Positions 37,101 to 49,100 of a DNA stretch of 64,000 nucleotides are shown here, piece after piece. This DNA comes from Sipunculus nudus. Its lineage: Eukaryota; Annelida; Sipuncula; Golfingiida; Sipunculidae. The stretch covers positions 73,683,118 to 73,747,117 of the forward strand of contig CM049317.1 of NCBI GenBank assembly GCA_026874595.1, read 5' to 3'. Both the position numbers and the translations under genes were made by a program. The stretch's first letter is position 1, and every line of letters begins with the position of its first letter. The notes beneath the pieces are model-generated. The model did no database searches. It was not told the DNA's origin and was given only the letters and a program-made list of their open reading frames with translations.

Positions 37101-40100
37101 AACCCTCATATCTCGGGAACCGTTTGATCGATCAGGAAATAAAATTGATACAAATGTAGCCCTTGGATTGCTTTATAACATACACAAAAAATGGTGGCGC
37201 CACCTGTAACCATGTTTGCACAGTGTCCATCTGTTCATCTGCCTTGGGTTAAAATCACTCATATCTCTGCAGTGAATTGACTAATTCACCTGAAATTCTT
37301 CATGTGTATACATCCAGGATAGCTTTCTTGATTTTATGACAGGTGGCGCCACCTACGTTCACGTTCACGCTGATGACATCCAAGCTTATATCTAGGGAAC
37401 CGTTTGACCGATCAGGAAATAAAATTTATACAAATGTAGCCCTTTGATAGCTCTGTAACATACACAAAAAATGGTGGCGCCACCTGTAACAATGTTTGCA
37501 CAGCGTCTGTCTGTTAGTCTGCCGTGGCCTAAAATTACTCATTTCTCTGTAGTGGTTCGACATAACTGCCTAAAATTTTGCAGGTTTATACATCGTGGAC
37601 AGCTTTCTTGATTTTATGACAGGTGGCGCCACCTTCATTCTAGTTAACGCTGGACACATCCAAGCTCATATCTCAGGAACCATTTGACCGATTGGGCCAA
37701 AATTGTGCATGTGTTTACATCTCACATAGGTCTTTATCATACACAAAACTGGACGGGTTACCTGCAAAGATTTTTGCACAGTGTTTGTCTGTTTGTCTGC
37801 CATGGGCAAAAATCGCTCATATACATGTAGTGGTTTGACTTTTCTGCCTAAAATTTTGCAGGTGTATACAACTTGGACAGCTTTCTGGATTTGTGGTAGG
37901 TGGCACAACCTACATACACATTTAGGCTGCAGACATCCATGCTAATATGCAACATACCTCACTCTGTTTCCCCTTGCCACTCAATCCATGCCTCACTATC
38001 CGATTTTGGCAGATACATGTAGTCACTTGTCGGTTACCCGTATTCTAGTTTTAAAAGTTTACACATTTTTCTCTATTTTTGAGATATATAAATACAGACT
38101 AAATCTTGGCCTGTTGGTTAATCTGTTTGATGCTTCAGTTGAATGGGTATATACTACCATTCTGATGATAAAATTTCCTTTTGCGAATCTCTTCCCAGTC
38201 AGCTGAGCGTCATGACCCATGGGTCACTTGTTTAAGAATGCTTGGTGATCATCCATTTAATATTGAAAAAATGGAGAAAAGTGAATGAAAACACAAATGA
38301 AAGTTCTATTCCATCAGTCTATGTCTTCAAGTTTGTGACACTGTATAAATACTTATACATGTACTTCCAGTCTACACCCTTTCCACCTGACCAGGAGAGG
38401 GTGGGGTGAGTTCCCTGTGAGGGTGCAGATTCATTTCCATGGCGACAAAAATAAATGTGTTGATGTCATTCATCACTTGACAGTAAGTCTGGATGCTCTC
38501 ATTTTACTAGCGTTAAAACAAAAAACTAAAGGTTTTTATTCATGTGGCTGTAAACGCTCTTTAGTTCTTGACTGACCTATCTCTGTCACTTAATTGTTAA
38601 ATGCGGATAGCCCTTAGCCATGGATAATGTATATGCCTAATTTATTGGGAAAGGAAACATGTAAATATAATGTTAAGAGACTTGTATGCCAGAATATTAA
38701 TCTCCATCAGAAGTTTGAATTATGTTCTCTATCAAACAACTGGCCACGCATGTTATCACCAGATACAGAGGCCCCAGCACATGTGAAATAATAGTCATTA
38801 AAGGTTGTATCGATGCCCGTGGATTATATGGATTATACAGTTTAATAGAGTGGTCTCATATCAGCCCGGCTCTCCATGACACAACACCCCAGAATTATAT
38901 TGACAAGCACCAAGATTTGCGTGATGTTACTGTGTTCAGTGATACACAGCTGAATGAAATCGACAAGCATCACATGGGTTGTGACATCACTATGCTCTCT
39001 GATGCAATGCTCATGAATGAAACTGGCAAAAAAGTAGGACCCTGAATGTGTGAAGGGGCCAGCATGTGTTCACTGTTGAAGTGTTTCGCTCAAGTACTTT
39101 GTTAACAAAGTGACTTTACATGGTTGGTTTTGTTGATAACATGCATGGCTGTTTAATTAAAATATTGTGAACCAGCTTGTTGGTATTGCCTTCATATTGG
39201 CTTTTGGGAAGTCATATCATTGCCACCCTTGGGGCTAATAAAAAAGGCGATACGGAACAGGCGAGTTAATAACATAAAATTAGCAAGATACTTGGTCTTG
39301 AGGTAGGATCTTGGACATTGGAACAGAAGGGCCACGGTTCAAATGCTGCTGATGCAATGTTTATAGAACCTGAGAGATTTGCAGTATTTTGTCATCCAAA
39401 TGGCCTTTTCTGCTGTACTTTAAATGGTGTCATTATTATTATATGGGGCATGCTGATGTATTGGTTAGCTGCAATAGTATAACAGGACACTATATTTAGT
39501 ACAAAAGATAGGGGGTTCATGTCATGGCCCATTCAGTATATCTTTGCATTAGAACTGCTAGACAGTCTTTACCACAGGGGTATGCCCTCACAACTCGGGG
39601 GTAATTAAGTACTGTATTGATTGAATGTAGGCAAACTGGCCTGAACCTAGAATGTTGAAGCAACTTTTCATATATACCCTAAATGCTCAAGCTCATCTTG
39701 ACAAAAAAAGAAAATTAACTGCTAATTAAATAACCTTTAGATAGTTAAGAATTTATCAAACTTTGCCCAAATAACTTAACAGAAAAGTATTAACCACATT
39801 AATTACATTATTTCTTATCTATTTTCTTTTTCAGCAAGGTGGGCTTTGGCTTTTTAATTATAAGCAGCAAATAATTACAGAATGGCCAGCAGATAATTAC
39901 AAAAAGAGTAACCTTGTAATGTTTATTACAGCTGCTTGGGTTGTATGTTCCCTGGTTTGTAAATCTTTAATGTCAAGCTAGTCAGCTGGGCATCATGACC
40001 CGTGGGTCAATTGTTTTTATTTCAGCTTGATAGAACCTACACAGGACTACAGACACTTGGATCTGAAACTGTAAGTACTTACTGTTGACTCCTTGTTATT

Positions 40101-43100
40101 TTACACTGTAGTTAAATTTAAATCGAAGAAGCCAGAGGCATTCTTACTAAGTTGCAGGGTAATTGTGAATTCTACTGTTTTTTAAGGCTTATTTTAATCT
40201 CTTTATCACATTATTTCCAAAAAATTATTATTCTATAATCAGGAAATGTATACTTAAATAAAAATAAGGTTTATAAATAGAACTGATAAATTTGACTTAG
40301 GAGACACATTTACTCTCTAATAACAACACCTTTCATTATATAACCAAAGTTTTTCTGTAATTATACACCTTCTGTATATCAGATTGACTTATGTTTATGA
40401 TTTGCATTGAAGATTGTTAAATAGAGTATTGAAAAAAAAACTTTAAAATACACAATTACCCTATGTATCATATGAAGGTCCTGTACTTTATAAAAACAGT
40501 TCTAGTTAAGTGTACGTGAAACCTGGCTTATCCAAGCCACTGTCAGAACTACCATATATTGTGCAAACATTGTCCGTCTGTCAGTGGAACCAGGCTTCCT
40601 GGCTGAGCAGTCAAATGTATCCAAAACACACATACACACATATATATATTGTATACCTTATCAAGTACCAGTAATAAGGAAAATTCATCTTGATTACTCA
40701 TAATTATGCCACAGTAACTCTTTTTAACAGAAAAACTAACCTTTTTCTACTAACCTCTCAAAGGCTACATGTTTTATGATTGTAGTCTCATAGTTTGTAC
40801 TTATTTTGCCTTTGTATATTTGTAGTCGTAATATTAGTTGAATTGTTTGTGAGTCACATTGTGTTGGCATTTATCAGGTTATAGAAGTGGAGCTAGAGAA
40901 AGACACTGCGATCAGAGACACCTCACTGAATCAGAACACCCCTGAGTCATGCATGGCAGCATCCGGCAAAATATCACACCCTGGGATCACCGGGTTGACG
41001 GATCATACAGAGACAGACTCACAGAAAAATATCAGAATCTCAGCACAATTAAAGAGTGAACAAACTGCAGAAGAGCAGTCATTTGATGAAACTGTGAAAG
41101 GACATTTTGCTACGGCACTGTCACCAGTGGCATCAGTCTCTTCAGCAAAGCTAGAGGTCAAGGTCAAAACTTACCCTGGCCTTAATTTACAAAAGGGCAA
41201 TAGAATCTGTGGTTCACAGCTGGGACCGGATTATGAGAAGGTCAAGGTCAAGTCTGATCCTGACCAAACTTCTAGTACACATAACAGAATTGCTGGTACA
41301 CAACAAGGAGATCCTGAAAATATTGTCAGTGTTGAAAAAGCATTTGGATTGGTGAAAAACCCTGAGAAAAAATGTGATATACAAGTCAAACAGGAAGCAG
41401 GGGATCCTTTTTGGACTTCTTTTGGTGAGAATGAGGGTTCTTCTAGTCAAAAATACACGGATATAAAACCAAGTGTTAAATCTTTGAATGAGTGTATTGT
41501 GAGTGGTAAAGAAGGTGTTGCTCCAGCCCATAATTTAGAGAGTTCAATTCAGCCTCCAGTTGAAGAGAGGATAACAACTGCTGCATCACCAGAGCCACTC
41601 AATACAGCAGCTCTTGTTACCACAACAACCAAAAATGCTGGTTCCTTTTCAAGTACCATGGCAGGTCCCATGGGAAATATTACCTTGGCAACCTCTACTC
41701 CAGGTTTCTGTGCAAGCACCATGGCAGCTACCATGGGGAACAATGTCACAGTTTCCATGACAAACACTTCAAACATATGTCATGTGACAGAACAAAATAC
41801 AAGGACAATTGTTTCATCAAAATCTGTGACTTCACAGTCAGATACAACAAATACAGTGAAATCTAGTGCACAAGCATCAACTAGTGTAGTGACAAGCGCA
41901 GCTCATGATAAACCAGCTGCTAATGGTATGGTTTATGTGAAATGTATGGATGGTGATGGCAAGATCCTTTTGGTGCCCAGGAGTATGCTAAAATTTACTA
42001 ATCCCACTGTGGGGGCAACATCCACTTGTAATAAAGTGGTCACAACATCCAAAGGGACATCTTCAAGACCTTCCACCCCTTTGTCTCAAAGTGGGTCTAG
42101 ACCAGGCACCCCTGCCTCCGCAAGTGGATCCAGACCTGGGACACCTGGAACCAAAGGTCAGACAACCATCATCCAACAGCTATCCAGATCTTCCACCCCT
42201 TTGTCTCAAAGTGGGTCAGGTCCTGGAACTTCCCGACCTGCCACCCCTATGTCACAAAGTGGGTCCAGACCAGGCACTCCTAAAATGGCTTCTTTACTCT
42301 CTCCTCAACAAGAAGGCCTTAATAAAGGTTTGACTGTCACGTCTATTAAAAGCTCACATGGAGTGAAAATTGCTTGCAATACAGCTGGTTTCCATGGAAA
42401 CTTTGTAGGTCTCCAAGGCAAGGGACAAAGTCAGTCTCTATTAAAAAGCACCTCTCTTCTTTCCAAACCTTTTACTTTAAAAGGAAGTCAAGATCAACAA
42501 TTAGGGACATCTCAAGGTCAGACACAGTCTGCACAAAATACACAAAATATGATTAATCTATCAGCAGGGAACCAGTCTGTGGGCAGCAAACCATTATCAT
42601 ATTTTAAAAATACAGCAACAAGGACTGGTCAACAAGATCAGCCCGTGACAGTCAGCCAGAACATTCCTGTCAAGGGTAAATCTATGGCAGCCTCACCTAA
42701 TGCACCAAGTCAGAATACAGCTTATAAATTGACTGCACCAAAGGCACCTACCCTGTTGTTTTCTACTGTTATTAACGGACAGACTTACCTCATCCATGTG
42801 CCACAGCAGAATAACACCACCCCGTCTACAATACCTCAAGCCGGGGCAGTGAAAACAAAGAAGCCTGAGTCTAGAGGGCTGGTTAAACAGACAGCTGCCC
42901 TGAGTAAGCAAGAACCTTCTTTGTTGGGTATCCGAGCAAGACAACAGAAGGTAGTGGTGTCACAGGAGAAGTTAACGTACAAACCATTGTGGTAAGTTAA
43001 CCTACAAACTTTTGTGGTAAGTTAACCTACAAAGCATTCTGGCAAGTTAACCTACAAACTATTGTAGTATGTTAATCTACAAACCATTGTGGTAAATTAA

Positions 43101-46100
43101 CCCACAAACCATTGTGGTATGTTAACCTACAAACCATTGTGGTATGTTAACCTACAAACCACTGTGGTATGTAAATCTAAAATCACTGTTTTATTACGTA
43201 AACATAATTGTGAGCTGTTTCTGTATTAATGAGAATTTTCTCTGTTAAAGTTTATACGCCAGAGTAAGCCAACCGAAAATTTTCCCTTATTGGGCCTATT
43301 ATCGCCAATCCCGCCTCGTTCCCATATATCTAGGTCACACTTCCGCTACCTGTAATCACATTTTCTTCTGGCGTCAGCCATGATGGACGTGTGATCCCGC
43401 GCTGCAAGATTCGTCCACTGTTGGGTTTGTACGGTTGAGTTTGCCAACTGACTGTAAGTTGTGTTTCTATTCCCTTGCCCGCCATGGAGAACCCCACTTA
43501 CTGTGTCTCTTGTGGTTCTGTAATCCCGGTTTGGGATTCCCCCCCCCCCCCCCACTTGTTTTCGTTGCCGCACCAACAATGACTCCTGCCGTGGTCCGGC
43601 TGATCCTTGTTTTTATTGCCAAACTTGGACTTCAGACAAGTGGGCTTTGTTCCAGGATTGGGCTCATTCCCCGGTAATTGGGGTTTCCCCCTCCACAATT
43701 CCTTTGTCTGGCCCCGTGGTTGTCTCCGGGGGGTTGGGGGGGGGAGCCTTACCTGGGTGACCGCAACACGGCCGTGTTGCGTTCCCCGTCAGTTACCGCC
43801 GGTCCTGTCTCCTCTCCAGTAGTTTCGACAGTTAAGTCGTTGCTTTCTCATTCCCGCAAAGGGAAGTCTTCCCCCGTTCCCGCGGCCTCCCGTTCTGACG
43901 GCCCATCTGCCTATTCTATATTACATAAATTGTCTCGTTTTTGCTCATCTCTTGTGTCTGATCTCGACCATTCATCTAGACCCGACTCAGTCCGCCCGGC
44001 GCCCTAGCCGGCGCCCCCGGTGCTTTCTCCCCGGCCGTTCTCTTTGCCCCCGGCTCCTCGCCGGATTCCTTCATTATCCCCGGGGCCGGCCGGGGCCGTC
44101 CCGCTGGTTGCTCGGACCTTCCTGGTGTGCAGGTAAGTGCGTCGGTCCCTCCTGCCTCCATTTCGGGGCAGCCGGCCTCGCCTCCGGTTACTCCGTCTGC
44201 CGCCGTTCCGACCCGGCCGGCTGGCTCTTTATTTCAGTTACCATCTGCTGTGCTGCCTGCGGCTCCCGTTCCTGTGCCTTCCTGGATGGTTCCTGCTGCT
44301 GCCCGTTCCCCGGCTTCCTGTTTCCAGCCTCCGGTCGTTCCGGCTCAGCGGGTCTCTCTGGATCCCCCTTCCCGGGGTTCTCCAGAGTCAGCCGATCCCA
44401 CCCTGGCACAAGACCAGTGGTCGGAGATCGCGCTTCAACGCCAGGCTTGGCGTACGCGCAAATCTGCGCTTCTGGACCTGGTGGCTACCTCCACCAAGGA
44501 GGCCCACCCTAGTGATCCGAAGTTCCATAGGTTACAACCTCGGTCTTCCTCCGCGTCGGCGGCCGGTTCTTATTTGAATCCTGCCGCCCTTCAATCGCCC
44601 TCTGCCGCGCCCGCCGTGTGTATGGAATTTGGGTCTCCCTCTACTACTGCTGGGGCCCCGCTTCCGCCGGGTTCTGATAAACCATGGTCCCCCGGTACCC
44701 TCTGGAATTCACGTGGGTACCGGGCTACCTGTTTTGATCGCCTGCTCCTTTATCCTGATCACCTGGATATTCCGTCTGCTCAGATGCGGCTGGAGTCTGG
44801 CCTTGAACAGCCGTTTGCGGACGGTAAGTCTTTATTTCCATCGTCTGTCCAGTTTTCCGATCGTCACCTGTCGGATCTGGAGGGGCTATGCCGGCAAGCG
44901 GCCGGTATGGTTAACGACTTGCAGGCTGTTACTAGCTTGCTCGCCGTTTCTCCGGACACGCTCACTCTAAACGACATCTGGCAGGCTTCTGCCCATACTT
45001 GCGCTGAGTTAAATCAGGTCGTTTGGCGCCTGGTTGAAAATTGTATCTTGTAACGCCGCACGGCTTGCATTCAGTCCTTAAAGCACTTAAAGCCGAAACT
45101 TACTCAGGCGGAGTTAACCGAGCTATATTCTCAGCCTTTTACCGGTTCCCTGCTGTTTGGCGGCCATTTATGGCCTCTCTTTGACCGCGCCTTGGAGCGC
45201 TCGGATCGTCAGGCCCGCCTCCGCTCGGCCTCTATTGCGCCTCGGCCATCCTTCCACGTCCCCTGCCCTCGGCCTTTGGTTGCATCGCGCTCCTGCTACG
45301 TCTTCTCGTCCTTCCGGACGTTCCAGCTGTTCTCAGCTTTTTCGTGGTCGTTCCTCCAAACGAGGTTCGACTAAGAAATGACTCTCTCGTTCAGGTCGGC
45401 GCTCATCTAAGCGCCCATTTTCCCGCGTGGGCGGGTATCACCTCACATCGGTTAATTCTCAGCACCATAAAGTTCGGGTTCCGTCTTATGTTTTTGCACG
45501 CACCTCCCGTCACCCTGCACCCGTTCTTCACTCCGCCTCCGTCCGATCCCGCCAAGCGCCTTGCTTTGGAGGAGGCCATTCAATCTATGATAGATGGGCG
45601 ATTTTCGAGGTTTCCCCGTCCACCGTGGGGTTTTACTCTCTACTTTTTCTTGTTCCCAAGCGGCACGGACGTTGGCGCCCCATCATAGACCTGAAGCGCC
45701 TCAATTCGTTCATCTGTCCGCCCCCGTTTCGGATGTTCAATATCCATGCTGTGCTCCGCATTGTTCGGCGGATGGATTGGGCGTTCAAAATCGACCTTAT
45801 GGATGCCTATTTTCACGTTCCAATCCATCCATCGTCTCAACCGTTTCTTCGCTTCGTGTATCAGAACTGAGTTTTTCAATTCCGGGCCCTTCCGTTCGAG
45901 ATCAACGTGGCCCCCTGGATTTTTACCATGCTGGTTCATACGGTCACGCGATATCTCCGTGCCCAGGGCATTTCTGTGCTCCCTTATCTGGACGATTGGC
46001 TGGTCCATGCGGACGATCGCTCCCACTTACTGTCGCATCGCTCCCGGGTTCTCCCCTTACTTCGGAACCTTGGCTTTCTAGTCAATGCAGAGAAATCTCT

Positions 46101-49100
46101 TCTCACTCCCAACCAGTCCCTCCAATTTCTGGGTGTCACGCTCGATTTTGCGTCCGGCACGGCGTCGCTCCCACGAGATTTTGCTCTCAAGCTCCGCTGG
46201 CAGATTCGTTCATTTCTCACGATGTGCCGTGTCGATTCGCGCACGGCGGCTTCTCTCCACGGCGCTCTCAACTGGGCCGCGTCTTTTATCCCGTTCGGCC
46301 GACTGAACCTCCGTCCGATTCAGTCTCTCCTGCGCCATCACGGCCTTCTCCGTTTAACCTCGGTTCGTCCTACCGTCCTCCCGTTTCGGCTCACCTGGCG
46401 GTCCCTTCGTCCCTGGCTGGACCTTCCGTTTCTCCTGCACGGCGTTCCTTTTTCCCTGGATGTCAATTGCACCATCTCTCCTCGGTTGGGGGACCCATCT
46501 TGCCGATCTTCGCGCTTCGGGGATGTGGTCCCCGTCGGAACATCTGCTCCATATCAATATCCTCGAACTGCGTGCTGTCCTTCGCGCGATCTCCCGCTGG
46601 TCTCCACGCTTGATCGGCCGTCACATTCTCGTCAAGACCGACAATACCTCGGTGGTGGCATATATCAACAGGCAGGGCGGTACTCGGTCTCCCTCTCTCA
46701 TGCAGGAGACCTACCTTTTGTCCGATCTCTGCATCTCTCTCCGGGCATCGGTTCGTGCATCCCATCTTCCGGGCGTGTTGAACATCCTCGCAGACCCTCT
46801 TTCCCGTCGTCCTGCGTCTCCTCCTCCCCAGCTGCTCCTTCCGCTCCCGGTTGTTTGGAGTGTTTTCGCTCACCTGGGGTGGCCGGAATTCGATCTGTTC
46901 GATTTTCCGTTCCCCCCCGTTCTCTCGCGTCTACGTCACCCACGCGACCGTCTCCCCGACACGCCGCCGTCCGGGTGGTCTCACCGGTTTCTCTTTGTGT
47001 TTCCGGCGCCTCATCTCATCCGCCGTGTCCTTCTCCGCTTGTCCCGCGCGGACCAGACGACCCTTCTTCTCATACTCCCGTTTCATCCTGCGGCTCCCTG
47101 GTTTCCTCTGTGGCGCTCGCTTCTCTTTCGCCCCCCGCTTCTACTACCGCTCCGCCTCGCGCTCCTATCGTTCCCTCGAGCGCGTCGCCCATTTCGGTCG
47201 TGCCCTCTATGCGCATGGGTGCTCTCCTCGGACACCTCAAGGATCAGGGCATTTCATGTCCGGCTGCTCTCCTTGCCTCGGCTCCCCGTCTCTGTTCTTC
47301 GGACCGCATCTATGACTCCCGGTGGCGTCTCTTCACCGAGTGGGCATCTTCCCGGGGAATCTCCCCTTTAGATCCGTCGCTTTCGGCAGTTTTGGACTTT
47401 TTTGTGTTCTTACTGCAGGATTAACATTTATCCTATCCCTCTCTGCGTGGCTATCGTGCCGCCCTGCTGTCTGTGCTCCGTCCGCTGGGTCACGATCGTG
47501 TCCTTCATCATCCGTTGGTGTCGGATTTTCTCAAGGGGGTTCATGCCCGTGCGTCTCGTCCTCGGTATGTTGCGCCTTCCTGGCGCCTGGACGTCATCTT
47601 ACGTCACCTCCGGGAACCCCCCTTATGAGCCGTTGCCCATCTTCTCCATTTATCTCGGAAAACGGTTTTCCTCCTCGCTCTTGCCTCGGCCGGTCGCCGT
47701 TCTGAGCTTCATGCCCTTGTGGCTGATTCGAAATTCACGCTAATTGCGGCCGACGGTTCGTCGGCCACCCTACATTTTTCTCTGGATTTTTATAGAAAGA
47801 ACCAAAATTTCAATGATCCTCCGTCTGCTTGGCACGTTCCGGCCCTCCCTAACGGTCAGTATCGTTATGGGGCTACCAATTGCCCGGTTCGTGCATTACG
47901 TTACTATCTTAAAGCTACTCATTCTTTACGGGGGGGGGGCCCAAGAAGTTGTTTATTTCTACAAAAGTCACCACTTCCAATAAGGAGATTAGCCCTATCA
48001 CCATTAGTGCGTGGCTCGAAGCTACTATCGTCGCCGCATATGAATCAGCTTCTTCATCCACCTTAGAACAACTTCACATCAAGGCTCATGACATTCGAGC
48101 TCTTTCGACTTCCTTGGGCCATTTCTCCGGGATCTCACCCAATCAATTGGTCAAGAAGGGCTACTGGAAATCCCCATCTACATTCACACGCTTTTATCTA
48201 AAGGATGTTCAGCTCCAGGCTTCGGGCCTTTACTCCCTGGGCCCTGTGATCGCGTCGGGTGAGGTCCTCCAATTTTCCAGGCCATCTTCTTCCTCTCCGT
48301 CTGTTCCACTGCCGATGTCGTCTGCTGCGCCATCCCAGCACTGAAATTCTCCTCATTCCATCGTTACAGGTAGGTGCTCCCTCCCCAAGGACTGTCTGTT
48401 CTTTTCTCATTAATACAGAAACAGCTCACAATTATGTTTACGTAATAAAACCCCCCCATTCCCTCCCTGTGAATGGTGGTTTTGTTAGTAAACTGTTGTG
48501 AGCTTTTCTGTATTACAAACATCGCTCCCTCCCAGTCATCTTCCTTACGCCTTCGAAAATGTGATTACAGGTAGCGGAAGTGTAACCTAGATACACGGGA
48601 ACGAGGCGGGATGGGCGATAATAGGCCCAATAAGGGAAAATTTTCGGTTGGCTTACTCTGGCGTATAAACTTTAACAGAGAAAATTTTCATTAATACAGA
48701 AAAGCTCACAACAGTTTACTAACAAAACCACCATTCACAGGGAGGGAATGGGGGGGTTTTAAGTTAAACCTACAAACCATTGTGGTATATTACTTACAGA
48801 CCATTGTGGTATGTTAACCTACAAACCACTGTTCTAAGTTACACCTACAGACCACTGGTAAGTTAACCTACAAACCACTGTGGTATGTTAACCTACAAAC
48901 CATACTGGTAACTTAACCTACAGACCACTGTGGTATGTTAAACTACAAACCATACTGGTAAGTTAACCTACTGACTTTTGTGGTAATTTAACCTACAAAC
49001 CACTGTTGTATGTTCACCTAAAATCACTTTTCAAAGTTAAACCTACAAACAATTGCAGTAACTTAACCAACAACTGTGGTAAGTTAACATACAACAACTG

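Larger units (their letters stand above)
34821..38231 (+). mobile_element. Helitron2/HINE-like non-autonomous element, family A (hosts a nested element)
   Basis: The 5' tip TAGCTCAGCTGACTG is matched by the inverted subterminal CAGTCAGCTGAGC at about 38196-38208. This is followed by a perfect 14 nt palindrome TGACCCATGGGTCA (38213-38226) and a short end near CTTGT. A 5' tip paired with a 3' subterminal inverted repeat followed by a 3' hairpin is the structural mark of Helitron2/Helentron-derived HINE elements. The centre holds six 340 bp tandem units. A second element is inserted at 36878-38048. No Rep/helicase coding was seen. It lies in YEATS2 intron 6. Confidence 0.8.
43189..48759 (+). mobile_element. 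DIRS-type tyrosine-recombinase retrotransposon, copy 2
   Basis: A 5.57 kb sister of the element at 22158-27350, in the same orientation, in YEATS2 intron 9. It has the same termini (TTTTATTACGTAAACATAAT at the left, GGGAGGGAATGGGGGGGTTT at the right), the same inverted repeats and the same internal complementary region. It is longer because it keeps recombinase segments lost in copy 1. It is also dead: a poly-C expansion shifts gag, a 4 nt loss and a stop break the reverse transcriptase, an 18 nt-scale loss removes the RNase H YTDGS site, and the recombinase is frameshifted. It landed inside a 25 bp minisatellite, whose units flank it on both sides. Confidence 0.93.

Noticed and set aside
38722-39045. 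107-codon frame in YEATS2 intron 7
   Set aside because: No recognisable domain, not spliced into YEATS2 phase, and next to decayed SINE-like sequence.
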